In this document: positions 45,205-54,502 of the stretch, piece by piece
How positions within the stretch are numbered: position 1 is the first letter of the stretch
Layout: the number at the start of each line of letters is the position of its first letter
Position numbers and translations under genes: made by a program
Notes under the pieces: model-generated
What the model was told of the DNA's origin: nothing
Seen by the model: the letters and a program-made list of their open reading frames with translations, nothing else
Databases searched by the model: none
Origin: Brasilonema sennae CENA114
GTDB taxonomy: Bacteria > Cyanobacteriota > Cyanobacteriia > Cyanobacteriales > Nostocaceae
DNA: 64,000 nt
NCBI RefSeq assembly: GCF_006968745.1
Contig: NZ_CP030118.1
Coordinates: 3,918,674-3,982,673 of the forward strand
Direction of reading: 5' to 3'

Positions 45205-45703
45205 TTATTTGTCATCTGCAATATTGGACATCTTGCATGAAACTTAAAAATTTAGAGGGAATAGCAAAAAGGGAACTCTTAAGACCAGTGCACCCCAGAA
45301 CGTGAGATTGAAATAAGGACGCCTTGTTTTATCAGTCTCGTCGTGCCCTCAAAACAATTCTTTGTTTGAAATGGGCTTTTAACCCACAACGCGCATTTTA
45401 TTTTCTGTACCCTATTAAGCGTTAAGGTTCCCTGTTACCTCTTTTTTCTTACAAATAAAATGCAAGATGACTATAAATTATCTATTTTCAGGGGTACCTA
45501 CCACCCAAGTATCAGTTGGTATTTTTGTTTGCAATTCACTCATTTGCTAACTGCTGGACTTTAGACTAAGACACAACAAAACAGCGCAACAGTAAGAATT
45601 TGATGCGCGTAATTCAGAACTAATGTAGAAATTAAAAAAATAAAGTTTTTAAGCGGGCAATGATTGTTTCTGAGTCCGATTTTTTGTGCTTTTTTTAACG
45701 ATA
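45205..45703. other. Gene-free gap between convergent exbD and LCP genes
   Basis: No gene, array or strong hairpin was recognised. Base composition is similar to the other gaps. Confidence 0.4.
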
Positions 45704-47179
45704 TTAGGGCTTATCATCCAGATGAAAGACATATTCATCTGTGTTTATCTGCGGTTGCTGAACTGTTTGATGTATTTTACTCAATTGAAAACCGCTATCT
45801 TGTTGCTGCAACCAATCCTTACCTAACACAATAGTGATATGCAAGTCGATCTCAGGAGTGCTTGGCGCTTGAACTTTTCCAAATCCCAAAGTCTTGCGAA
45901 TTGCTTCGGCACTAGCACTATCTGTTTGTTGGGCGACAATCTCAGTTACACTAACAGGTTCAATCCAAGCATAAGACATAGAAACGTTGGTATAACCAGC
46001 TTGTTGTAATTTTGTGATCAAATCTTGCACACTGGTGCTATTGCTAGCTGTAGTATCTTGAATATCTATTTGTACAGTACTTGGATCAGATGCTTGTAAT
46101 GTCTTAACAGGTTCCAAATCAAAATTTTGAGTCATCATAGCTGCGATGCGATCAGAATCTGGTATCCAATAGCTACTATCAAATTCTCCCTTCTGGCTAT
46201 ATCTACCTGGAACCGTTAACATTTCTACATTTGACCCTTTGTTTTGCATTCCAAAGCCTGCGAGTGTTATCAATTCTTCAACTGTCAAATTCGTGTCGAT
46301 GTGTGCTTGAATGACCTTGATAATTTCTGGCAATCGTCCTAGAGTTTTAGGGTTAAGAGTTTGCTCCATCAGTGTTCTCATAACCATTTGTTGTCGCTGA
46401 ACCCGACCAATATCCCCAAGCCCATCATGACGATAACGTAACAGTTGTAGTGCTTTGTCGCCATTGAGATGTTGCTTTCCAGCTTTTAAATTGATGTATA
46501 AATGCTGGGAATCATCTTGATACTTCATATCTTTTGGCACATTAACCGTCACTCCTCCCAAAGCATCTATCAGCTTGCCAACTCCTAAAACGTTAATCCG
46601 CACATATCGGTCAATTTCTACTCCTCCCAGCAATTGAGTAACAGTCTTGGCACTTAAAGAAAGTCCACCTTGAACATTAGCGGCATTAATTTTTTTCACA
46701 CCATGCTCCTCAATAGGAACACGGGTATCTCTTGGAATAGAAAGCATGGTTATTGTTTTCTTTTCTGGCTCAAATCGTACCAAGAGCATGACATCCGAAA
46801 GACCATCAAATGAGTTGACTTGGGGCAGATATTTGAGATTTTTAGCTTTTTTTGGGGGACTTTGAATATCTGATGAAAGTACGCTCATTCCCATAACTAA
46901 AATATTGACAGGGCGAGTTAACTCTGAAAATTGTAGCTTTTGTTCTAAAATGCGATCATTATCAAAGACTGCTGCCTCATGTGGACTCAAATTTGCCTGC
47001 ATTAAAGGTTGACTCTTTAAAGAAAGTGTCAACAGTTCTCCAGCTATTGCTGAAACAATGGCAAGTCCGGTAAAACCTAAGCATAACCCTAGCCAACTTT
47101 TTGTGTTACTATAGTTAGGGCGATAACTTTTTCTCGTTGTGGAAGTTTTTTGAACGCTCACAGGTTTCTTTGTACTCAC
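45704..47179 (-). CDS. LytR-CpsA-Psr (LCP) family protein
   Basis: 491 aa starting at GTG 47179. A single membrane anchor (LGLCLGFTGLAIVSAIAGELLTL, about 30-52) is followed by the LCP catalytic domain: NILVMGMS, SDVMLLVRFEPEKKTITMLSIPRDTRVPI (about 128-155, with the D and R-D-T-R residues that bind the polyprenyl pyrophosphate), KINAANVQGG, and LLRYRHDGLGDIGRVQRQQMVM (about 245-265). A LytR_C-type domain follows (VQIDIQDTTASNSTSVQDLI). LCP enzymes attach polyprenyl-linked glycans to peptidoglycan; here it could anchor the product of the exopolysaccharide island. This link is inference. Confidence 0.9.
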   Translation of the reverse strand: MSTKKPVSVQKTSTTRKSYRPNYSNTKSWLGLCLGFTGLAIVSAIAGELLTLSLKSQPLMQANLSPHEAAVFDNDRILEQKLQFSELTRPVNILVMGMSVLSSDIQSPPKKAKNLKYLPQVNSFDGLSDVMLLVRFEPEKKTITMLSIPRDTRVPIEEHGVKKINAANVQGGLSLSAKTVTQLLGGVEIDRYVRINVLGVGKLIDALGGVTVNVPKDMKYQDDSQHLYINLKAGKQHLNGDKALQLLRYRHDGLGDIGRVQRQQMVMRTLMEQTLNPKTLGRLPEIIKVIQAHIDTNLTVEELITLAGFGMQNKGSNVEMLTVPGRYSQKGEFDSSYWIPDSDRIAAMMTQNFDLEPVKTLQASDPSTVQIDIQDTTASNSTSVQDLITKLQQAGYTNVSMSYAWIEPVSVTEIVAQQTDSASAEAIRKTLGFGKVQAPSTPEIDLHITIVLGKDWLQQQDSGFQLSKIHQTVQQPQINTDEYVFHLDDKP

Positions 47180-47321
47180 TGAGAAAATTCCGATAAATTT
47201 ATAGAGTTAAAGTAGATCATCGAACTATTTCTTTCTAAATTTTTATCTAATCATATGTTTTTTTCCTACTGTCTTAGGATAGGAATTGAAGAAAAGCAAA
47301 AAATACTTTTTAAAAATAAAT

Positions 47322-48128
47322 ATGAAAGGTTTAAAAGGCAAGAATGTATTGGTGACTGGTGCCAGTTCGGGAATTGGGCAAGCAATTGCAGTGAGATTTG
47401 CTCAAGAAGGAGCAAACGTTGCCATCAATTACAGGAAAAGCCCTGAAGATGCTAAAGAAACTGAGGAGATGGTGGAAAATGCTTGCGGTGAGATTCGGGG
47501 TTGTGGTGTTGAAAACATCCTAATCCAAGCAGATGTCTCTAAAGAAGAAGATGTGGTCAAAATGGTGGCTACTGTTGTGGAAAAGTTTGGCAGCTTGGAT
47601 ATTTTAATTAACAACGCTGGCATTCAAACGGAGGGTGCAGCTCATGAAATTAAAATAGAAGATTTTGACAAAGTCATTTCTGTAAATCTCCGAGGTGCAT
47701 ACATCTGCGCCCGTGAAGCCATCAAACATTTCCTTTCTTGTCCGGATAGTGGAGTCATTATTAATATATCTAGTGTTCACGAGGTCATTCCCAAACCCCA
47801 ATATATAGCGTATTCTGTGAGTAAAGGAGGAATGGAAAATCTCACGCGTTCTCTAGCTTTGGAATACGCATCTCATAACATTCGCGTGAATGCAATTGCA
47901 CCAGGAGCAACAATAACACCAATTAACAAATCATGGATTAATGACCCAAAGGGCAAGGCTGAAGTTGAGAGCAATATTCCTATGGGTCGCGCTGGAACCT
48001 CAGAAGAAATGGCAGCGGCTGTAGCATTTCTTTGCTCAGATGAAGCCGCTTATATTACTGGTCAAACTTTGTTTATTGATGGGGGATTAACACTTTACCC
48101 TAGCTTTCGCGAGCCTTGGTCATCGTAA
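47322..48128 (+). CDS. Short-chain dehydrogenase/reductase (glucose 1-dehydrogenase-like)
   Basis: About 268 aa from ATG 47322 (MKGLKGKNVLVTGASSGIGQ). TGASSGIG (about 13-20) binds NAD(P), NNAGIQ is the second cofactor motif, and SSVHEV with YSVSKGG provides the catalytic Ser-Tyr-Lys. The C-terminus has NAIAPGATITPINKSW and ITGQTLFIDGGLTLYPSF. It resembles the glucose 1-dehydrogenase group of classical SDRs, but substrate assignment in this group is weak. The frame from 47286 is ignored because it lacks an ATG. It diverges from the LCP gene. Confidence 0.88.
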   Translation: MKGLKGKNVLVTGASSGIGQAIAVRFAQEGANVAINYRKSPEDAKETEEMVENACGEIRGCGVENILIQADVSKEEDVVKMVATVVEKFGSLDILINNAGIQTEGAAHEIKIEDFDKVISVNLRGAYICAREAIKHFLSCPDSGVIINISSVHEVIPKPQYIAYSVSKGGMENLTRSLALEYASHNIRVNAIAPGATITPINKSWINDPKGKAEVESNIPMGRAGTSEEMAAAVAFLCSDEAAYITGQTLFIDGGLTLYPSFREPWSS

Positions 48129-49757
48129 GAAATACATTAGAAGTGAAAAAACAACATCTCCGACTTTTCTCAGAAGTGGGGGAGCGCATTAACAATTAAA
48201 AATTCACTTAGGGACTGCGTCCCGCTGCGCTAACAAAATCACCGTAAGCGCAAGCGCACGCGGCTTGGGCGAACGCGCAGCGTGTCCGTAAGGACTTAGG
48301 GCATAGATCTGAGTGTCCTTCACCAGACGCTGCACGAACGCCGGAAGCCGGCGCTCAGGCTTGTCTCAAAATTAAAGACATTTTTAGCTTCTTCCCGATA
48401 GAAGCCCCACGCCATACACGAAGTGTTGGCGCTGGGATGTCAAAGTACTAGATTAACCAGAAGCCAGTAACCGAGAAGCACAAGAAAAACGCTTAACCAC
48501 AACACAATTGGTCTGTCCGTAAACATATGTTTTAGAGTGATTTTTACTGGTTTAACGAATACACGGTGTACAAACTAGGTAATACCAAATATCTTTTTCT
48601 CAACTCTCTAAGTCATGGAGTACGAGAACTAAAGTCTAATTGCTATTCCTGATTTTTTTCAAATTTTCTTCAAACGACGCCAGTATTCCGCAGGACTTTT
48701 GTCCTTTGGTTCTGGTTGATCAACCACATTAAACTTTGTGGATAAAACTATTCTAGCGATATTAATAATCTTTTGTAGGGAGAAATAACTTTATATGTGT
48801 TTACAAAACTCTTTTCAAAATTATGTAAAAAGGGTAGTTGACAATATTGCAGATAATGAAAAATCCATTTTATCTATTTATTTTGTCCTATTCTTTGCGA
48901 GGGACAAATGGTAGTTTTAAGAAAGTTGTATCGTTTTTTATAAACTGTAATCCATCCATGGAAATAAATTTTGTAGTTTTTCTCATTATGAATCACAAGG
49001 GTATATTTTGATTACGTAGAGAATAAGTTCCCTACCTCAGACAGACAAACAGACAAACAATCTTTAACAAAGAAGTCAGAATGGGCTGCGCCCCGCTGCG
49101 CTAACAGCAATTCCTGAGTCAGAATCAAGAGTATGTGGATTTAAACCCCAACAGTTATGTCGCCACCCCCGTAGACAGTGGGGATTTAAACCCCATACTC
49201 CTCCCTTGCGTCGCACAGAAATACCCAAGCTGAATTCTGGCGACTGACACCTGAGTTCTTTTGTTAAAGCTACATATAAAAATATCATTAAATTCTTACT
49301 ATAGCGGTTTTCAATTGCGTGCAATACGGTAGAGACGTTGCATCCTTTGAGTTATACATATCGTTGTGTATTTGCTCCAAACGAGAAGCGCTATAAAAAA
49401 GAACGGGCTGCGCCGATCTACTATCCACTTCGTTAACGCTGCGCTAACAGAACACAGTTGTGATAACTGGTGAATAAAAAACTTTCATCTGTAGATCGGT
49501 ATAAGTTCTGTACAACGCCCTTGGAGAGTATTGGTATCAAGTTCGTATTTTTTTTCATAGAGACGAAAATAATTCCTTTCTTGCCAAATACAACACATTT
49601 TCTTTCTGGGGAATTCTCTCGTTCTGCGTTCTGTCTTGTTATTAATATACGATTTTATCTACAAATTCAGATATCACCATTGTGAGTATATGGGAATTCT
49701 TGATTAGTCAGAGAGAACACTCTTTTGATTTAAGACTTAGTTTTTAGGAGAGTTTTT
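48129..49757. other. Long gene-free region with repeats and relics
   Basis: GC-rich dispersed repeat at 48205-48370 (phrases CGCTGCGCTAAC, GTAAGCGCAAGCGCACGC). GGGCTGCGCC..GCTGCGCTAACA phrases recur at 49082 and 49405. Two similar GGATTTAAACCCCA boxes (49137, 49189) are only 52 bp apart. No credible gene; the last 200 bp should contain the promoter of the GT4 gene. Confidence 0.5.
48440..48574 (-). pseudogene. C-terminal relic resembling a UbiA-type prenyltransferase
   Basis: VKITLKHMFTDRPIVLWLSV followed by a hydrophobic run ending NLVL and a stop resembles the last helix of UbiA/decaprenyl-phosphate phosphoribosyltransferases, which often end in a DRPLLL-type motif and a helix. A stop lies just upstream in frame. 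Short, so tentative. Confidence 0.35.
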
Positions 49758-50801
49758 ATGCGAATTGCTCAAATAGCTCCACTTTGGGAAAGAGTACCAC
49801 CTCCAGGTTATGGCGGTACAGAGTTAGTAGTTGGATTGTTAACTGATGAATTAGTCAGACGTGGACACGAAGTTACGCTATTTGCATCGGGAGATTCTAT
49901 CAGTTTGGCAAAGCTTGAATCAGTTCATCCTCATGCCATACGACTTGATGAGAGTGTCAAAGAGTACAGTGTGTATGAGATGCTGAATTTAGCTCGAGTG
50001 TATGAGCGAGCGAACGAGTTTGATATTATTCATTCTCACACGGGACACATCAGCTTGAGCTACGCCAATCTGGTAAAAACACCCACCGTTCACACATTGC
50101 ATGGAATTTTTACTCCTGACAACGAAAAATTGTATAAATATGGAAAAAATCAGCCTTACATCAGTATTTCCGATTCACAGCGAGAAGAAAGACTAGGGAT
50201 GAACTATGCAGCGACAGTTTACAACGGGATTAATGTTGGCAGTTATAAATTTCATCCCCAACCACAAGAGCCACATTATCTGGCTTTTTTAGGTCGAATT
50301 TCTCAACAGAAAGGAACGCATTTGGCGATACAAATTGCTAAAGAAACAGGCTGGCGCTTAAAGATAGCGGGTAAAGTGGATTTGGTTGATATGGAATACT
50401 TTGAAAGTAAAGTCAAACCTTTTATTGATGGTGAGCAAATTGAATATTTGGGTGAAGCCAACCATGAGCAAAAGAATGCTTTGATGGGAGGTGCAGTAGC
50501 CACTTTGTTCCCAATTACTTGGCGAGAACCATTCGGGTTGGTGATGATTGAATCAATGGCATCTGGTACTCCAGTGATTGCGATGAACATGGGTTCTACA
50601 CAAGAGGTTATTGCCCACGGTAAAACAGGCTTTCTCTGCAACAATGTTGAAGAGTGTATCAGTGCCGTTAGCAAGGTTGCTGAACTAGATCGCTATGCTT
50701 GTTGGGAGTATGTCTGGGAGCGTTTCAGTGTTCAGCAGATGACTGATGGCTATGAAGCAGTTTATCGCAAGATTGTGGGAGAACCGTTTGCTTCTTTGTA
50801 A
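49758..50801 (+). CDS. Glycosyltransferase family 4
   Basis: 347 aa, with TAGGAGAG just upstream of the ATG. The N-terminal domain has RIAQIAPLWERVPPPGYGGT and ELVRRGHEVTLFASGDS, the pattern of short cyanobacterial GT4 enzymes. The donor domain has FLGRISQQKGTHLAIQIA (about 176-193) and EPFGLVMIESMASGTPVIAM (about 256-275) with the EX7E motif. Substrates are unknown; it is not next to other polysaccharide genes and appears to be a single-gene transcript between repeat-rich gaps. Confidence 0.88.
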   Translation: MRIAQIAPLWERVPPPGYGGTELVVGLLTDELVRRGHEVTLFASGDSISLAKLESVHPHAIRLDESVKEYSVYEMLNLARVYERANEFDIIHSHTGHISLSYANLVKTPTVHTLHGIFTPDNEKLYKYGKNQPYISISDSQREERLGMNYAATVYNGINVGSYKFHPQPQEPHYLAFLGRISQQKGTHLAIQIAKETGWRLKIAGKVDLVDMEYFESKVKPFIDGEQIEYLGEANHEQKNALMGGAVATLFPITWREPFGLVMIESMASGTPVIAMNMGSTQEVIAHGKTGFLCNNVEECISAVSKVAELDRYACWEYVWERFSVQQMTDGYEAVYRKIVGEPFASL

Positions 50802-51556
50802 TGGACATTTGCCCAATCCTGTGATTTCAGGAAACTAGTCTATCAGGCATAAGCGTGGGAGAGTGAGAACCCCTACCTTTTAAGCAGGGTGATGAAACTC
50901 AACTCAAAGGGATGTATCCCTTTGTATCACTTTTACCAGTTATAATTTTCATGCGGTACTGGGTGACGACCCATGCAGGATATCCATAACTGGACTCCGA
51001 GGGCAGAAACGTAGTCTTAGACTGTACCTGATCTGCGGTGGGACGCATCGTGGATGTAAAACAAAATTCCCTGTGGAGACGGTGAGACCAGCGCTGCGGG
51101 AGGGTTTCCAACGCCAGATACCTCTGTCGGGAGACCCTCGTGCAGTACTGGCTCCTCCGCAGGCGACTGGCGAACCCGGAGGGTCTGGCAGGGACGGGAA
51201 ACCGTCTAGTTAAGAGTCAACGAAGCAGGAAGAAAGGTGGAGAGACACGACTTTAGTCTGTCTCGTAACATCTTTTAAGAATCCCCGCGCATTTATGCTG
51301 GGGAGTACGTCAATTAGGAAAAGCAAGTGTGCTCTTTGGGGCGGATCGCTCCGTCGCGCTAGTGCCCCAAAGTCACAGAGCAAATTTGCTGCTAGTCAGA
51401 GTCGGAGGAGGGTAGTTTTCCAAACTGCTCTCCTTTGCAAACAGGGGCGATAAGCCGGAGGCTTGACGCTACGCGTATCGCAAAGGAGCGTAATCGCCTC
51501 CACAGCATTCTCCTCTGAACCAAAAGCGATCACAGACTCCGTTCGGAGTCTAGATC
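50802..51556. repeat. Gap with GC-rich repeat and decayed insertion sequence
   Basis: 51080-51200 is GC-rich dispersed repeat (GCGCTGCGGGAGGGTTTCC, CTCCGCAGGCGACTGGCG). The 51213-51320 end resembles an IS605-type right end (separate entry). No intact gene. Confidence 0.55.
51213..51320 (+). mobile_element. Remnant of an IS200/IS605-type element (3' end)
   Basis: An open tail RVNEAGRKVERHDFSLSRNI ends at TAA 51276-51278. It is directly followed by AATCCCC..GCGCATTTATGC..GGGGAG (51280-51305), a hairpin like the right end of cyanobacterial tnpB elements, and then TACGTCAA. The rest of tnpB is missing or broken by the GC-rich repeat just upstream. Confidence 0.5.
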
Positions 51557-52063
51557 TTAAGTTGGCTCGGCATAGCCTTGCAAGTTCTCTGGCTCAAATT
51601 GGCGCAGAATGCGAGTTGCCTGATTGGTTAACTCTTGATTCCCTTTAATAACAATCAGATACTTGCCTGCATTGAGGCGATTCCGGTAGGGTAGAGCATC
51701 CCCACTCCCCACAGTTAAACCAACTCCACCGCCGACAAAGTATGCACCCAAAGCACCAGAAGCGGCTCCCAACAGTCCACCAATCAGGTGATTACCAAGG
51801 CTGCCAATAGGAAGTACTTCGATGCCTGTCAAAAGGTTGAAGGCGTAACCAGCAACAAAACCAAAGGGAATCAGCCAAGATACCAAACGATTTATCCCTT
51901 TCTTTGCTTGTTGATTTGGGTTGATGAACCCATACTCATCAGCACTTTTGTATCCCCTGCCTAAAATATCAATTTGATTGGTGGGTAAACCTTCTTTTTC
52001 TAGGGCAGTGTACGCTTCTTCTACTTTTAACCTGTCTGGTAGAACTGCAACAAGATAATTCAT
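51557..52063 (-). CDS. Conserved membrane-associated protein with glycine-zipper, function unknown
   Basis: 168 aa. The N-terminal part (NYLVAVLPDRLKVEEAYTAL, LPTNQIDILGRGYKSADEYG) is a small ferredoxin-like alpha/beta unit as in general-stress-protein 17M/DUF1269-like proteins. Next comes a hydrophobic, glycine-rich middle (WLIPFGFVAGYAFNLLTGIE and HLIGGLLGAASGALGAYFVG, about 65-115), then a C-terminal copy of the first fold (AGKYLIVIKGNQELTNQATR). It probably sits in or near a membrane. No catalytic motif is visible. It is read toward the repeat-rich gap at 51.2 kb. Confidence 0.65.
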   Translation of the reverse strand: MNYLVAVLPDRLKVEEAYTALEKEGLPTNQIDILGRGYKSADEYGFINPNQQAKKGINRLVSWLIPFGFVAGYAFNLLTGIEVLPIGSLGNHLIGGLLGAASGALGAYFVGGGVGLTVGSGDALPYRNRLNAGKYLIVIKGNQELTNQATRILRQFEPENLQGYAEPT

Positions 52064-52362
52064 AGTGTCATCCCAAGTTATATTGTCATTGTTGAGTCAA
52101 AAAATCTTTCGCTCACTTGTGTGGACTATTAAATAAAATGAGCCAACTCACCATAAACAATAAGTATCGAAGCAGTAAAAAACGTCAATCTTCAGGTTGA
52201 AAGAAAACTGAAGCAGTTCTCCATATTTGCCTATTTCTCATAGAAATGTCATTTTTCTGACTTGTTCTATCTCTTGCCAGAGAACTCGTAACTATCGAGG
52301 CGTCTCCTCAGCTGTAGAACCAAACCAAAGATTAATCCCAGAGGTAGCAGAATGTTGACTAA

Positions 52363-52532
52363 CTCAGATCTTGCACCATAATTCTTGTCCACCAAGAAAT
52401 AAATTTCTTGGCTCAGAGCTTCAAGTAAGCTTTAGCTTACTGGATATGCGTTTGGGTCCGTTTTAACGGACTTTGGCTATAAGCCTTGAACTTCAGTTCA
52501 AGGCGTACTCAGGTCGAGGTGCAAGATCTGAG
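52363..52532. mobile_element. TIR element, copy B (170-bp MITE)
   Basis: CTCAGATCTTGCACC (52363-52377) and GGTGCAAGATCTGAG (52518-52532) are perfect reverse complements, flanked on both sides by CTAA (a possible 4-bp target duplication). Inside are three perfect or near-perfect palindromes: CCAAGAAATAAATTTCTTGG (52392-52411), GTCCGTTTTAACGGAC (52456-52471) and CCTTGAACTTCAGTTCAAGG (52484-52503). No coding capacity. This is the compact, probably ancestral form of copies A and C. Confidence 0.85.
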
Positions 52533-52808
52533 CTAAAGAATCATGTCTCGTTTCTCGTCTCATGCCGGGTTTTTGATGTTTGTTATCTATATCTCCTAGA
52601 CTGATTACAAACAAAAAACCTCAACCTTGAGGCTGAGGACTGTAACAAATATCTCAAAAAACTAAAGTACGTGCTTGCACCGCGAAATTCAATCTACTTG
52701 ATGATCTTTGATGAAAAACCTGAGGGAGAAATGGTTTTGGTTGCCAGGTACAATTGTCTTGTGATTCCACAAGCTGTCATCATGAATTCTTGTGCTGTAT
52801 CGCTCAGC
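52533..52808. other. Gene-free gap after MITE B
   Basis: Nothing recognisable. The sequence from 52064 to 52362 on the other side of the MITE is also without a gene. Confidence 0.35.
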
Positions 52809-53207
52809 TTATCCATTACTATGTTGAGGCGTCTGTTGGTAGCGTTTTTGAAAAACAATTGCCCCTACGTTTACCACCAAACAGGTAAGTGCGAGCCACA
52901 GCAAGATATAGGTGGGAGCCATGACCACGCCAATCATAAACCAAGTATATACGTGCAATACCATTACTGATGCAAATATGTTGCCAATTCCGGCTACTTG
53001 CCATACATAATGTGACGGGCGATGGAGTGCAACTAAAATCATGGTCAACAATGTGGTAAGCAAGTTGGCTGGTACCAAAAATGCACAAATACTTACACAG
53101 TTGGCACGGGAGAACTCAGCAAGGCTGTTAAGGTCAAGCATTAATATTTTGGGGATAATGTCAGCATTTTGTAAGAGACTCAACATACTTATAAAATAAT
53201 GCAACAT
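52809..53207 (-). CDS. Small four-helix membrane protein, function unknown
   Basis: 132 aa. Hydrophobic segments lie at about 38-60 (VSICAFLVPANLLTTLLTMIL), 66-85 (HYVWQVAGIGNIFASVMVLH) and 88-122 (WFMIGVVMAPTYILLWLALT and VVNVGAIVF). The composition, with charged residues only at the loops, is that of a real membrane protein rather than a shadow frame. No family recognised. An internal ATG at 53141 is an alternative start (MLDLNSLAEFSRANC). It stands alone between gaps. Confidence 0.55.
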   Translation of the reverse strand: MLHYFISMLSLLQNADIIPKILMLDLNSLAEFSRANCVSICAFLVPANLLTTLLTMILVALHRPSHYVWQVAGIGNIFASVMVLHVYTWFMIGVVMAPTYILLWLALTCLVVNVGAIVFQKRYQQTPQHSNG

Positions 53208-53947
53208 AGCTTAGTACAGAGATTTAATAAAAACACGATTAAATTAACATAAGTTTAGATAAGTAAAGTATTTTTATCGAACCAAGCAGAGAAAGTGAAG
53301 CTAAATCCAGTATAGATAAGGTTTTAGAATATCTTTTCATATAATATTTTAATTGAAATATCACTCTCTTCATTTTAAAAAAATGTAAAGAAATCAAATC
53401 AAAATAACTCTATCAATCAAGTGAATCAAAACCCTATGATGCTGCTGAGGGTAAGTTTGCTAAAATCTCCATGATCAAGAAAGGGTGTAGGGGTATGGGG
53501 GTGTAAGGGGAGCCAGGTGCTAACAGCGGGTTTCCCGACTTGTTGCAAGAGCGTCTGGGCAGGAGTTAGCACAAGCGCGTTGTAAGGGGAAGAGAAAATT
53601 TTTTGTGGTACACCCTGCGGGCACGCTGCGCGTTAGCCTCCGGCGTGCGCTCTGCGCATACGGGGAAGTCAAAAGTCACTGAATTTTGGATTTTGGATTT
53701 TAAATTTTAGATTGACAAGGCAGCTTATCTCCTCCGGAGACGCTACGCGAACGGGTAAGAAGCTTCTTACCCAAAAGCTGCCGCTGACTTTGCGTCGGCT
53801 TTAAACCCTTTTTTAGATTCTAGATTTTAATCCAAAATCCAAAATCTAAAATCTAAAATTGTCTCGGTCAAAAGTCAATTCAATCTATAGATGGTTGTAT
53901 CACTTTAATCAGTCGTAAATTTCAGTCAGCATTATTTTCAATTGCTA
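53208..53947. repeat. Gap with GC-rich repeat and mirrored heptamer arrays
   Basis: GC-rich dispersed repeat at about 53505-53660. TTTTGGA-type heptamers at 53683-53715 face their reverse complement (TCCAAAA/TCTAAAA type) at 53810-53862. Between them lie a perfect 20-bp palindrome GGGTAAGAAGCTTCTTACCC (53753-53772) and a larger CAGCTT..AAGCTG pairing. The whole block could fold into one long hairpin. No gene. Confidence 0.7.
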
Positions 53948-54460
53948 TCATCCAGAAGAAATATCACCAAATGTAATATTTCCGGCAGTACCTATATTAA
54001 AGCCAACATTTCTATCACCAACAATCCCCACCCCATTATTAACTTGATTGCTGATACTGCGAATGTTTTCTTGCGCTTCTGTTTTCACGTTATCCCATCC
54101 CTCTTGAGGTAAACCTTTACCTCCGCGTAACAATGCGACGGGGAAATCTTCAGTTGCAAAGTCAAAAAACGGAGTTTGTTCTTTACCTAATTTATTGGCG
54201 CTTTGGGGAACAGTTTTCCCTAAATAATTCATTAAATGGGAAACCCGCACGACTTTATCTCCTGGTTGGTTGGCTGCACCTTGCAATGCTTCGAGGAAAT
54301 GGTATGTGTAAACGCTCATTTTGCCATCAGGACGAATATAAGATGATTGTTTTCCTGTGGAGGAGGTGAAAACTATTCTTCCTGTACCTTGTTTTAAGTC
54401 GTCTATAAGGTTTTTGGGTAAAATAGAAATTTTGTTTAAATGCCAAAGCCAATTCTCTGG
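53948..54460 (-). pseudogene. Caspase-like (peptidase C14) fragment, N-terminus missing
   Basis: The open frame continues upstream of the first ATG (54319) with GRIVFTSSTGKQSSYIRPDG, then SVYTYHFLEALQGAANQPGD, LMNYLGKTVPQSANKLGKEQTPFFDFATEDFPVALL. This matches the C-terminal half of cyanobacterial metacaspase-like peptidases. The tail VGIVGDRNVGFNIGTAGNIT resembles a repeat used in their effector-associated ends. The catalytic His and Cys lie in the missing half, so the remnant cannot be an active protease. It ends near the divergent start of the gamma-glutamyltransferase gene. Confidence 0.8.
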
Positions 54461-54502
54461 TCTAATAGTACTTAGAAAATTACATAACTTAGGGTATTCT
54501 CT

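Noticed and set aside
49137..49205. Two GGATTTAAACCCCA boxes that could suggest a CRISPR repeat
   Set aside because: Only two imperfect copies, one short interval, no further repeats and no cas genes.
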